Assembly: GCA_947000775.1 (NCBI GenBank)
Contig: CAMQGK010000242.1
Span: 4,461,001 to 4,525,000, forward strand
Direction of reading: 5' to 3'
From: Pterois miles
Lineage: Eukaryota; Chordata; Actinopteri; Perciformes; Scorpaenidae
Length of the DNA stretch: 64,000 bases
The notes under the pieces are model-generated. The model made no database searches. It was not told the DNA's origin and worked only from the letters and a program-made list of their open reading frames with translations. The position numbers and the translations under genes were made by a program. Below are positions 36,601 through 45,233 of this stretch, in pieces (within the stretch, counting starts at the first letter, position 1; every line of letters begins with the position of its first letter).

Positions 36601-39600
36601 AGAATCAATCTAATCCCTCATCTGAAAACCTAGAAATCACCAAATATTGAAATAAATATTATATTTATATTTATATTATATTTATTGGAGAAGGACGACA
36701 TAGAAGAGAAACCACTGTGGAGGCAGAAGATGAATTTCAAGGTTTTGTCAAGCAAATAAAGTATAGTTTTATTTCTAAATATTAAATTTAAAGAAACTTT
36801 TAATAACATTTGCTACTCAATATGACAGATCTGTGCTCTGTTGTTTAGCAGATTGAATGTGGTCCCATGACACACTGCTGTAAAAAGCCTGGCACTCCTG
36901 CATCTCCTCACAGATGTGTCAGTTTAAATCTACATGATGAGGCATATGGGCTGGAGCTGGCTTATTTCCAAAGACACTCTATCCTTTGGATTTAGATTTA
37001 CGTCTCAACACCATGAATTTGGCATTGTGTGAAAGTGGATTGGTGACTGCAAAGAGTGCAAGTATTGCTGCTTTGAAGGCGAGAGTCTCCACTCTGCCAT
37101 CATATTTCCTGTCCATATGTCTCTTTCACATAATTATCCAGCCCCTGCTACTCATGAAGAGTTACTTGACAAATTGAAAAAGACTGTCGCTCATTCTGTT
37201 TTAACTGTCTCCTTCAATGATATCTGCCTTTTCTCCGTAGCTTGCACTCATTTCATTTCCTCCATTAGTCTTTGACCTGTTTCCTCTGCTGCTGTTGTCA
37301 GGAAAAGAAACATCTTTGCTCACTCTTTTCATGAAAATCATAAACTTCCTTTTCTGCAGCTGTAGATTATATTAGTTCAGCAGCTTTTAAGCCTAAGCCG
37401 CTACTATACAAATCATATGCCTGTCTTTGTATTTCTGTAGCTGTAAGCCATTTCGCTGTTTGTTTCCACTGACTGATATCTTCCCTCCTCTGTGTCCTCT
37501 GTCTGAATGTTTTCCTACTAAGTGATGTAGGTGCTGATATCTTGCAGCATTTCCTTTCTGCTGAGCTTTTACACCACTGAATTTGACAGTTGTGTATTTA
37601 TGAGGTCTCATCGCTGTCTCTGTACTGGTTGTTTCCTGGCAGTGGCGGAAACTCAGATCCTTTACTTAAAGGAACGGTGTGGAGCATTTGGCGAAATCTA
37701 TTAACAGAAATGGCAAACAACATTTATATCTATGTTTTTTCATGTTTAATCACCTGAAAATAAGAATCATTGTGTTTTCGTTAGCTTAGAATGAGTTGTT
37801 TATATCTACATAGGGAGCGGGTCCTCTTCACGGAAACAGCCGCCATGTTTCTACAGTAGCCCTGAACATCCATCCATCCAACCGCTTATCCCGTTAGGGG
37901 TCGCGGGGGGGCTGGAGCCGATCCCAGCTGGCATAGGGGGAAGGAAGGGTACACCCTGGACAGGTCGCCAGTCCATCGCAGGGCACATAGAGACAGACAA
38001 CATATAGACAGACAACCATTCACACTCACATTCACACCTACGGGCAATTTAGAGTCATCAATTAACCTAAACAGCATGTCTTTGGACGGTGGGAGGAAGC
38101 GGGAGTGGACCCGGAGAGAACCCACGCTTACACGGGGAGAACATGCAAACTCCACACAGAAGAGCCGCAAGCTGGAATCGAACCTGCGACCCTCTTGCTG
38201 TGAGGCGACAGCGCTAACCACTACACCACCGTGCAGCCCTAGCCCTGAACAGACAAACCAAATACTGGCTCTGGAGAGGGACATTCATATTTTCACGGTT
38301 TTGTGTCGGCCACCGTAGTTTTCCCACACGCTTGGCCACAGAGGCTAATGACTTAGCAAGCAAGCGGGTAACGTAACGCAGGAAATGCATGGGTATATCA
38401 ACATTTTGTTAAGACATCTTATGAAATTACGAAAACAAACAATATACAACTAAAATTACAATATATTAACTTATTATGCAACTTATACAACTGACAATGT
38501 CAACAAAGACGTCACAGCTCGTGACCTCGGAGCTTTCAGAAACTCTCCACTTACGAGGTTGTGAATACCACAAGAAGGGGGACATTCATATGGACTCTTC
38601 TCCTGAAAACGATAAACACGACCCCATCTGAAGGCACCATGAATAAGACATTTTTAAGCTGGTCACATACTGTACGATTTCAGCCCATTTGTGGCCAGAA
38701 TTTCGAGCCGTTTGCCGTGCAGTGTACAGGGCGACCGAGGACTGATTAACTCCTCCTGACCAGCCTGACGTGTCGTTGCACAGTTGAAGCAGGCTACAAT
38801 AGATATAGCTAATATATATATTATATATATTCCTCAATCATATTATTATATTATATTATATTATATTATATTGCTGAGCCATTCTCTATGTTTACACTCT
38901 TGGATGTCCATAATCATATCTAACATCAAGCACAGTTTTGCACTAATTATATCCCTGCACTGTTTACTGGTTACTTTTTGTACCTTTGCACTACATATAG
39001 TCATGGTATCAAAAGGCCAGTCCTTGAAAGGCCTCTGGAATCACCTCACATGCCCTCACTCATACATTTCTATGTGTGATTTTTGATTTACGTGTGTAAG
39101 ATATGTGTGTATGTGTGTGTATATGTATAAGCTACTGGATGCCTAAAATTTCCTACGGGATGAATAAAGTATCTATCGATCATGTAACTAGCTTACCTCC
39201 AACTCTCTCTGTAAAATAGTCAAGCCATACTGTCCATGTATACACCACTGCCTCTTTTTTTCAGCAGACAGGATGGTGCATTTCTACCACATTAGCATTG
39301 CGACCTGTACAGACCTCTGCTAGCAAAGTAATGTTACCTGCCTCGGAGCTTTCAAACCAATCTTTACTGACAACTGTCAACAGCCAGAATGGCCCGAGGT
39401 GGCCGACGGGCCATGTGTTTTTCTCTATTTTACTCATACAGCGTCAGATCACTCAGGTCGTGGCTGACGATCGGACTGTACAGTGTGAGCACATAAATCG
39501 TGAGCTTTGGCTTTACATCCCAAATGATCCACTTGTAGAGTAGGAGTTACACAACAACATTTCTAAAATTGTAAAATGTATGCTCAGCTTTGGGTTACCA

Positions 39601-40952
39601 AAATGTTAGAATTAACTTTGATGAACTGAAAACACACTGTGAAAGGGTTAAAACTCTAAGACGAAAACACGAACACCTACCAGACACGACAACTTGACTC
39701 TAAATGGGACCATAATTTACTAAATGAACATCATGCTGTATTGACTTGAAACTACTGATTAAAACCATGACGTCATGTTTACAATGTTTACTGAGGTAAT
39801 AAATGCAGTGAGAAGTTGGCTCATTTTCTCATAGACTTGGACTGGATATTAGAAAGAATGCAGGTTTAAGGCACTTCAGCATTGGCTTCACTTTTCAGAC
39901 CCGGAGGTTGCCGACTGGTTGCAATCTGCATCCTCACTGCTAGATGCCGCCACACTGCACCTTTAAAGTAAAAGTTAAGTCGTCACAAAGCTTATTTGCG
40001 TTCTTGCTGAGCGTTAGATGACAAAATCAAGTCCAGTCTCATGTTTGAGAGGGGTATCAATATTATATACACACAGTGGCAATATGCTTTATTAGTAATC
40101 ATGAATTTTGCTGTGAACTTGCACAGCAAGTCCATCAGGACAGGTCGTATTTATACGCATGGCGAGGTAATAATCATCACTGGTATTTACCAAAGGATGG
40201 CAGTATAATTATAAATATTAGAGACATGGAACTCATAGTGCTAAAGAGAGCTGAGGGTACACAAAGTACACAGAGAGGAAATCACCTCCAGTCTCAGCGG
40301 GCATACGTATATAGCCTACATAATGTGACAACTGTGACAAGAGCATCGCAGACAAAAAAGGCCGCCTGCCAAGTGGAATGAAATCTCCATTGTCTCACTG
40401 TCAGAGAGTCACAATGACAAAGAGACATTTAAATATCGGAGAAAACCTGTCAAAAGTTTAACAAGGTGTTTTACTGCAAACCTTTCACAGACCTGCTCCT
40501 GTGAGGTATCATAACAGGGAAATGAGCAGTTAAATGCTATTAGCAGTGACCCGCTGTACAGGAAAGAGTCACCTCTATTGGACCTAACAGATGTAATATT
40601 TTATTGATCCCTGCTGTCTCGTTGAGTTTCTGCCGTCGTGAGGTCAAAGCTACAGAAGTGAACGACACCTCGGAGCTGTGAGGGGATTCAATGTCAGGCT
40701 CAAGGACACCTCAGCAGGACGGACACATGCTGACATGCGGAGGTGTCGACCTGTATCCTCCAGCTGAAGGGGAGGTCCCTATGCTCCCTAATGTCAAATT
40801 AATGACACTCATTTACCCATTATTAACATTCTATCTATTTATTATTAGTGGACAGGAATACTGAACTCTATGAAACTAGTGGCAGTTGAACTAACGGCTG
40901 CTGAAGTGGTTAGATCAACAGCAGTAGTAGTAGTAGAAGTAGTGGTAGTAGC

Positions 40953-40986
<34 letters not shown>

Positions 40987-42601
40987 ATAGCAGTAGAAGT
41001 AGTAGTAGTAATAGTAGTGCTGGTGGGTGTGTTTGTAATCTGCTTCCTTCAGAAAAATGATTACAACAATTAACACATACTAACCATAACAAATAAAATA
41101 ATGTGTATAAAATAATAACAATAATAATAATAAAACAATATGCTGCTATTACTAATAATAATACATTTATTTAAATAATAACGATAATAAATTGGGTATC
41201 ACTGTAAAGCTGAGACTCTTGTGGATCCAATGAGTCCAACTGTATTCATGTAGTGAAACTTGACCTCACTGTATAAAATGACCTGTGGTGACCTCTAGGA
41301 CAATCACAGCCTCATGAAACTTTACAGCTACAAACTAGAGACCTGCAGCATTCAGAGGATGGATGGCTTTCCTAGCTAGACTGAAAATACGGGGGTTTCT
41401 GAACAGGTTACACAACAGAAGTGCTCGCTATCCAATCGCCAAAAAATGCAAATCTTACTGAAATCTCCAAATGTCAAAAGCTTTTACCAAACGCCCAACT
41501 GCTCGGGGGGCTTGTAGGGGAAACCCCCCCAACTAAAACTCTCCAATAAAATAAATATATGTTTTTTAAGTTTTATATAAAAAATAAAAATAACAGAGTG
41601 TAAATTGAATTTTCCCACTGTGGGACTAATAAAGGTAGATCTTCTTCTTCTTCTTTTGATCCCAAATCACAGCATGGCTTTTCCTGTGGTGTTCTTCAAG
41701 GTCTTGGTGTCTTAATGTGGTATTTTAGAGGGATTGTTGACCATTTTTATCAATTCTCCAGTCATAAAACCGGTTAAATTTAGCAACAAAACTGAGAGCA
41801 TGGGGATGGATATCATATACTTCTATCATAATGTTCTAAACCCTCATACACAATTCATTTTAATGAATCAATTCATTTAGTCTGAACAACTGGACACAGC
41901 GCTGAGCTGCATCTCAAATCAATCTTCATCTACTGTTGACCTGCTATCTCCCCCTAAAGACCCCTGTACCCCCTTAAAAAACAAAAACAGGTCTGTTGTG
42001 GGTCTCAGAGGGTCAACAAGTGTAGATACAGTAGCAGTAGCAGTAGTACTTACAGTAAGTACTGTTAAGTGCAGTAGATGGCAGTAGCAGATAGTAACAT
42101 TAATGGTAAAAGTATGCTGGTTATGTGTCAAGCAGGGAGTCTACCCTTGGAAAATAAAGGCTAAAACAATAGTAGACGAGTATTTATAGTGGTAGTACTG
42201 CCAGTCGTGATTGTAGTAGTAATTGTAGTAGCAGCAGTAGTGGTGGTGGTGGTTGTAGTCCAGTCATGTAAGCCCATGGGCAGCAAATGGTGCAGGACAC
42301 CCAAATAAATAAATCAACCAGAAAAAGTAGTAGTAGTGGTTGTAGTAGAGGTAGTAGTATTGGTATAGGTATTACCCAGCAGTAGGAAGGGTCTAACGAC
42401 ACCAACTTGCAGGTCCAGACTTTTATCTTCTACAAATCCACATCCTCCCCCCTCCTCCAGCTCTTCCACCTGCTCCTCTTCCACTCCTCCATCACTCCTC
42501 CTTTCCAACAGCTTCCGGCCAGTCACCGTGGTAACAAGCGTGCACTGTTTCCTCAGGCGAGTTTTGGAGAATCCCTGGATCTCCTGAGACAGTGAATGCA
42601 T
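27929..42601 (-). CDS. dusp19: Dual specificity protein phosphatase 19, complete coding gene in four exons
   Basis: Joined coding segments are 42601-42376, 34553-34507, 32724-32572 and 28111-27929, all with GT/AG borders, giving 202 residues plus stop. The product is a small atypical dual-specificity phosphatase that removes phosphate from Tyr and Ser/Thr; mammalian DUSP19 (SKRP1) is linked to the JNK pathway. Residues 1-62 are an N-terminal extension. The catalytic domain runs from about 63. The active site HCNAGVSR lies at residues 149-156 with nucleophile Cys150, the same number I recall for human DUSP19. Asp119 (in LDLPDTD) is the likely general acid. The protein is about 15 residues shorter than human at the C-terminus. 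It is transcribed divergently from nckap1. Teleosts may have two copies; which paralogue this is cannot be told. Confidence 0.93.
28251..28530 (-). mobile_element. SINE in dusp19 intron 3, internally deleted
   Basis: Matches the SINE at 37868-38239 over most of its length (GGTACAACCTGGATCATCAC, TGTGGGAGGAAACCAGAGAA, GGAACCTGCGACCCTCTTG). The tRNA-like head has lost the A-box segment but keeps the terminal GTGCAGCCC. Confidence 0.85.
28581..28850 (+). repeat. Interspersed repeat shared with 36418-36605
   Basis: ATAATGTACAGCAAGCCAGTCATTG, the block ending GCTGCTTACTTAAGAAATCA and AATAATTT match 36421-36560 in the same order and orientation. Confidence 0.75.
29297..29344. repeat. Inverted repeat with duplicated right arm
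   Basis: GTTCAGGTAGAC (29297-29308) pairs with GTCTACCTGA (29313-29322) over a TAAT loop. It also pairs, over its full 12 bases, with GTCTACCTGAAC (29333-29344). Confidence 0.8.
30126..30175 (+). mobile_element. LINE/SINE 3' tail with (TCTTA)n
   Basis: CCACTGTGGGACCAATAAAG followed by ATCTTATCTTATCTTA is a typical fish non-LTR element 3' tail. A related tail is at 41608-41655. The body upstream is not recognisable. Confidence 0.6.
30176..31819 (-). other. dusp19 intron 3, unassigned portion
   Basis: No exon-like splice-bounded frame was recognised. The 31600-31775 block shares a short diverged repeat with about 5935-5995. Confidence 0.5.
31820..32021 (-). repeat. GGGCTGTCA-ended repeat, copy I (5' part)
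   Basis: CCATGTTGATAAGAGTATTA and ACAAATCTCCCTTTAAGGTA precede an end reading CACAGCCCTAATT. Lies in dusp19 intron 3. Confidence 0.7.
32572..32724 (-). CDS. dusp19: dusp19 coding exon 3
   Basis: 153 nt, 51 codons, phase 0 on both sides. It begins VSHVLNVAYGVTNLF and contains LDLPDTDITSYL, with the probable general acid Asp119. It ends IDQAQQQ at donor CAG|GTAATT. The acceptor CCCCTGTCAG is preceded by a long CT microsatellite. Confidence 0.95.
32733..32779. repeat. (GA)n microsatellite forming the dusp19 exon 3 polypyrimidine tract
   Basis: About 23 GA units. On the minus strand this is (TC)n ending nine bases before the exon 3 border (CCCCTGTCAG), so it occupies the polypyrimidine-tract position. 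Confidence 0.9.
33289..33375 (+). repeat. Interspersed repeat shared with 13392-13480
   Basis: CTGCATCAAATGTGTATTAA then CTGCAGCAAAAAACAG and GTTTGAGTAACC match the earlier copy. Confidence 0.7.
33609..33650. repeat. (AT)n microsatellite
   Basis: About 21 uninterrupted AT units. Confidence 0.95.
34507..34553 (-). CDS. dusp19: dusp19 coding exon 2
   Basis: A 47-nt exon completing the split codon to give ASQDAAHDIDTLQRYK. It is bounded by acceptor GTTTCAG and donor AAG|GTCAGT. The acceptor at CCTCTCAG|GAT inside it would break the frame, so the upstream one is chosen. SQDAAHD is a well-conserved DUSP19-type motif. Confidence 0.92.
34900..35710. repeat. Diverged ~455-bp tandem duplication
   Basis: The block GACTG...GATCTGAAGATATCTC...GATAATGAAAATATTCC...ATAAATCAGTGGTGG occurs at about 34965-35125 and again at about 35395-35570, each followed by an ACATTTACTCAAG / ACTTGAGTATTTCCA-type segment. 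The latter is itself a common fish repeat, and a reversed copy lies near 52560-52690. Confidence 0.75.
35860..36310 (+). repeat. Interspersed repeat, left member of an inverted pair
   Basis: GGAAAACTACGGTGGCCGAC, AGTGTTTGGTTTGTCCGTTC, ACATGGCGGCTGTTTCCATG and ATTCTAAGCTAACGAAAACA all recur in reverse complement at 37740-38335. Confidence 0.85.
36418..36605 (+). repeat. Second copy of the 28581 repeat
   Basis: GGATAATGTACAGCGAGCTG and TACTTAACAAATCAATAATT align with 28580-28725. Confidence 0.75.
36606..37659 (-). other. dusp19 intron 1, unassigned portion
   Basis: No exon or internal repeat relationship recognised. Confidence 0.45.
37660..38395 (-). repeat. Interspersed repeat, right member of an inverted pair, interrupted by a SINE
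   Basis: Reverse-complement match to 35860-36310. The match is broken at 37868-38239 by a SINE and continues afterwards (AGACAAACCAAATACTGGCT, GGCCACCGTAGTTTTCC). Confidence 0.85.
37868..38239 (-). mobile_element. Full-length tRNA-derived SINE with 11-bp target duplication
   Basis: TAGCCCTGAAC flanks both sides exactly (37857-37867 and 38240-38250). Read on the minus strand it starts GGGCTGCACGG. It has a polymerase III A-box-like TGGTGTAGTGG (38228-38218) and a B-box GGTTCGATTCC (38184-38174). A long body follows and it ends in (GGAT)n. This is the layout of a tRNA-headed SINE with a LINE-type 3' tail. It is the reference copy for the fragments at 11388, 13146, 22412 and 28251. Confidence 0.93.
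38865..39180 (+). mobile_element. Non-LTR retrotransposon 3' UTR/tail fragment
   Basis: CTGCACTGTTTACTGGTTAC, TTTGCACTAC and the end AATTTCCTACGGGATGAATAAAGTATCTATC resemble 3' ends of fish L2/CR1-group LINEs with a TATC tail. Preceded by (TTATA)n at 38840-38870. Confidence 0.5.
39181..40919 (-). other. dusp19 intron 1, unassigned portion
   Basis: A short repeat-like block at 39890-39965 (GCTAGATGCCGCCACACTGC) may be the end of the 35860-type family. No exon recognised. Confidence 0.4.
40920..41020. repeat. (GTA)n-rich microsatellite
   Basis: Imperfect GTA repeats with AGA/GCA interruptions. A looser GTA-rich stretch recurs at 42030-42360. Confidence 0.9.
41192..41362 (-). repeat. Reversed copy of the 7441-7655 repeat
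   Basis: Reverse complement shares GCTGTAAAGTTTCATGAGGC, CCTAGAGGTCACCACAGGTC and GGATCCACAAGAGTCTCAGC with the first copy. Confidence 0.85.
41608..41655 (+). mobile_element. Non-LTR 3' tail with (CTT)n
   Basis: CCCACTGTGGGACTAATAAAGG followed by ATCTTCTTCTTCTTC, the same tail type as at 30126. Only the tail is recognisable. Confidence 0.55.
42376..42601 (-). CDS. dusp19: dusp19 coding exon 1
   Basis: Encodes residues 1-75 plus one base. The start MHSLSQEIQGFSKTRLRKQC aligns with the human MYSLNQEI start, so the ATG at 42601 is chosen over an in-frame ATG further upstream (42670). A Glu-rich stretch (VEEEQVEELEEGGG) precedes DLQVGVVRPFLLL. The donor is G|GTAATA, phase 1. A CTTTTTCAG acceptor-like sequence sits about 20 bases upstream of the ATG (plus-strand 42622-42630), so a non-coding first exon is possible. 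Confidence 0.92.
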
Positions 42602-44035
42602 CACACCACCAGGGCTTATGGCTGAAAAAGACCAGAGAATGTTAGAGGAACATGACACACATGCGTTCACTAATGTAGAGGCAAATACAGCATGCTAGAC
42701 AGGTTTATAACAGCCTAAAAGATGACAAAGTGTTATGTAAACTTAACTTTTTGGCGCATTTTACTCTCAACACTTAACACAGGTACAAAATGTGAAATGT
42801 TGAATTGACAAGTGTGCATTCAGGTGTATAACATCTGTAAATACTGTCTGATTCTGACCAAAACCACGGAGATTTGTCATTTTAGTTTTCCTGCATTGTG
42901 CACCCACCTGGTCTAAATGTACTGACTTTTACCCAAATCCCACAAATAGTCAGATCATCGCTGCTTCACACAGAACATTATTACAGCTACAGGATTTAAT
43001 ATAAGATAAAAACCGTGTGAAAAGCACAGCTGGTGTAGCAGCGATGAAGCTTTAACACACAACTGACAGCCGGAAGCTGCGTCAACAGTGTGGTGCGTTC
43101 AGTGTTCACAGTAAAGTAGTTAATGATATGACTTAACGAGGAACTGCGCTCGGGGTGTGGCTGATAATGCTCTTAGTTTTTGTTTGTTTTGGGATGTCAG
43201 TCGATTAAATAGTTAATCGCGATTGTTCACAAATTAATCACCCATGTTTTTATCTGTTTTAATACACTTTAAAGGGAGATTTTTCAAGTATTTAATACTC
43301 TTATCGACATGGGTGTGGACAAATATGCAATGCAAATATATAGTTATGTATATAGTTATTATTGGAAATCAATTAACAACACAAAACAATGACAAATATT
43401 ATCCCGAAACCCTCACAGGTGCTGCATTTAGCATAAAAATATGCTCAAATCAGAACATGGCAAACTGCATTACATTTTAATTGCAAAATTAGTGCAACTA
43501 ATTTTAATCATTTTCTTAAATGATAATCATTCTAATCACTATTAAGAAGAAAAAATAAAAAATAAATTAATTAAAATTAAAATAATCAAGTACCTAAGGA
43601 TTGTTGTTGAAAGTATAGCACTTGAGTAAATGTACTTAGTTTAAATCAGACAGACAAAATTACATTTTTGCATCATTAATCCTAAAATAGTGTTTTTGTG
43701 GGGTGAACTGGATCAATTGGGGTACATCAGGCTGTGGTGTTACTTTTAACGAGGGTGCCCTGAACGCAGCAGTAGAAAACCAGGACAACTCCTCCTCCTC
43801 ATCATCATCATCATCATCCCTGTGACCGAAAAAAAGCAGGCAGGGAGACGGTGGGGTGGAGTACAGGAAGCTGCTGTCCCCGAATATCTGAACATGGGCG
43901 AGATCTATTAACGCCATAAATCACAGCTTCTCTCTTTCTCTCTCTCTCTCCCGGTAACGGACCAGAGGCGGCGGACATTCCTCATATTTTTATTTTCTGG
44001 ATTGAATCGGAAGATTGAACCGAAAAGGCGAGAAG
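42602..44035. promoter_or_regulatory. Shared dusp19/nckap1 divergent promoter interval
   Basis: The two start codons are 1,434 bp apart, head to head, so both 5' UTRs and promoters should lie here unless a distant non-coding exon is used. A CT-rich run at 43928-43951 is followed by GGACCAGAGGCGGCGGACAT, a plausible nckap1 5' leader. No TATA box can be assigned. The interval also holds a GGGCTGTCA repeat copy (43190-43475). Confidence 0.6.
43190..43475 (+). repeat. GGGCTGTCA-ended repeat, copy F
   Basis: Starts near GGGATGTCAGTCGATTAAAT. It includes CTTTAAAGGGAGATTTTTCA, CCTCACAGGTGCTGCATTTA and CATGGCAAACTGCA, then is truncated. It sits inside the shared promoter interval. Confidence 0.8.
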
Positions 44036-44143
44036 ATGTCTCGGGGAGTGATCCAGCCCAGCCAGCAGAAGCTGGCAGAAAAGCTCACCATCCTCAACGA
44101 CAGAGGCATCGGGATGTTGACCCGTGTTTACAATATCAAAAAG
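44036..44143 (+). CDS. nckap1: nckap1 coding exon 1
   Basis: 36 codons beginning MSRGVIQPSQQKLAEKLTIL and ending RVYNIKK at donor AAG|GTTCGC, which is weaker than consensus. The ATG has A at -3 (AGAAGATG), a favourable context. The start is fixed by homology to MSRSVLQPSQQKLAEK in mammals. Confidence 0.97.
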
Positions 44144-45170
44144 GTTCGCACACACACTCACACAGTTATATATTAACCACGTATATCTGTGAGTACAGTC
44201 ATTATATGGACATTATCTGCACCTGCACTCCCAAACCACTGTCAGTGTGAACGCTGTAGACGGTATGAATGCTTGATCAGCTAGCACTGACTGCTACTTT
44301 ACCGTTAACGATAACTAGAGTGATTTTCCCACGGTATTTTATATATTATCCACTGTTAATGATGTGTTTCCAAACCGTTAAATATGCGCCATGAGGCACT
44401 TATCCTAAATGTGTCCCCTTAGCATCCCTGGAAGCTAGCACTGCTAGCCACAAGCTGTCGCGTTAGCTTGCGGTAAAGTGGCCCATTCGTTTTACACTGT
44501 AAACTGATTTTCGGTTGGATTAAATACAAGTGTAAACTTATTGTGGACAGTATAGTACATGTATGTCCCTTAAACTAATCCTGAAAACGTCAAATAAATC
44601 TCATCGGGGTGATATCGGGGAACCTCCAGGCCTGCAGCAGCGTTAAAAGCTAGCTAACGTCGGCTGGTAATGGCGGCGGCGGCTGCCTGCTAAACTAGCT
44701 AACCACCGCTAAGCAAGCTAGCAGTCGGGCGTCGTCTCTGCTCCACCAAAAGCCAAAACACGAAGCACACCAAAACACAGCTGCGGTCTGATGCTAACAG
44801 CTACTAGCTTAAAGCGGCCAGCTGTATATACAGTAACCAGCTGTTTTACACCGTAGCTGTCTGCTAACTACAGTTAGCTTGCTAAAATGTAAGAAAATTA
44901 AGCGAATGCTGCATTATTGTGTTAATTTTGTCGATTAATCGTTAAAAAGCTAGCCAAAAATATCAACAAATATTTAGCACAACACCAAAGTTCAGCACGA
45001 TGACTATAAACCGCCCACTTGATTAGACCGAGTCTGAAAAACACAAGTAATTAAGTGTTTTATATAAAAGTAAAACCATCTGTGTGCCCTACCTTTATCT
45101 AGCAGGTCACTTGTCACTGTGGACTCTATGATGAAATTCTCACTTAAGTGATCAATTAACTAGTTTCAGC

Positions 45171-45233
<63 letters not shown>

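Noticed and set aside
40870..41092. Poly-Val and poly-Leu frames
   Set aside because: Translations of a (GTA)n microsatellite.
42602..42670. Upstream in-frame ATG for dusp19 (start at 42670)
   Set aside because: Human DUSP19 starts at the residue matching the ATG at 42601, and an acceptor-like CTTTTTCAG lies between the two ATGs.
43660..43917. Minus-strand frame with an Asp/Glu run, considered as an upstream dusp19 exon
   Set aside because: The acidic run is an (ATC)n/(CTC)n microsatellite, and homology places the DUSP19 start at 42601. It could still be 5' leader sequence, but coding is unsupported.
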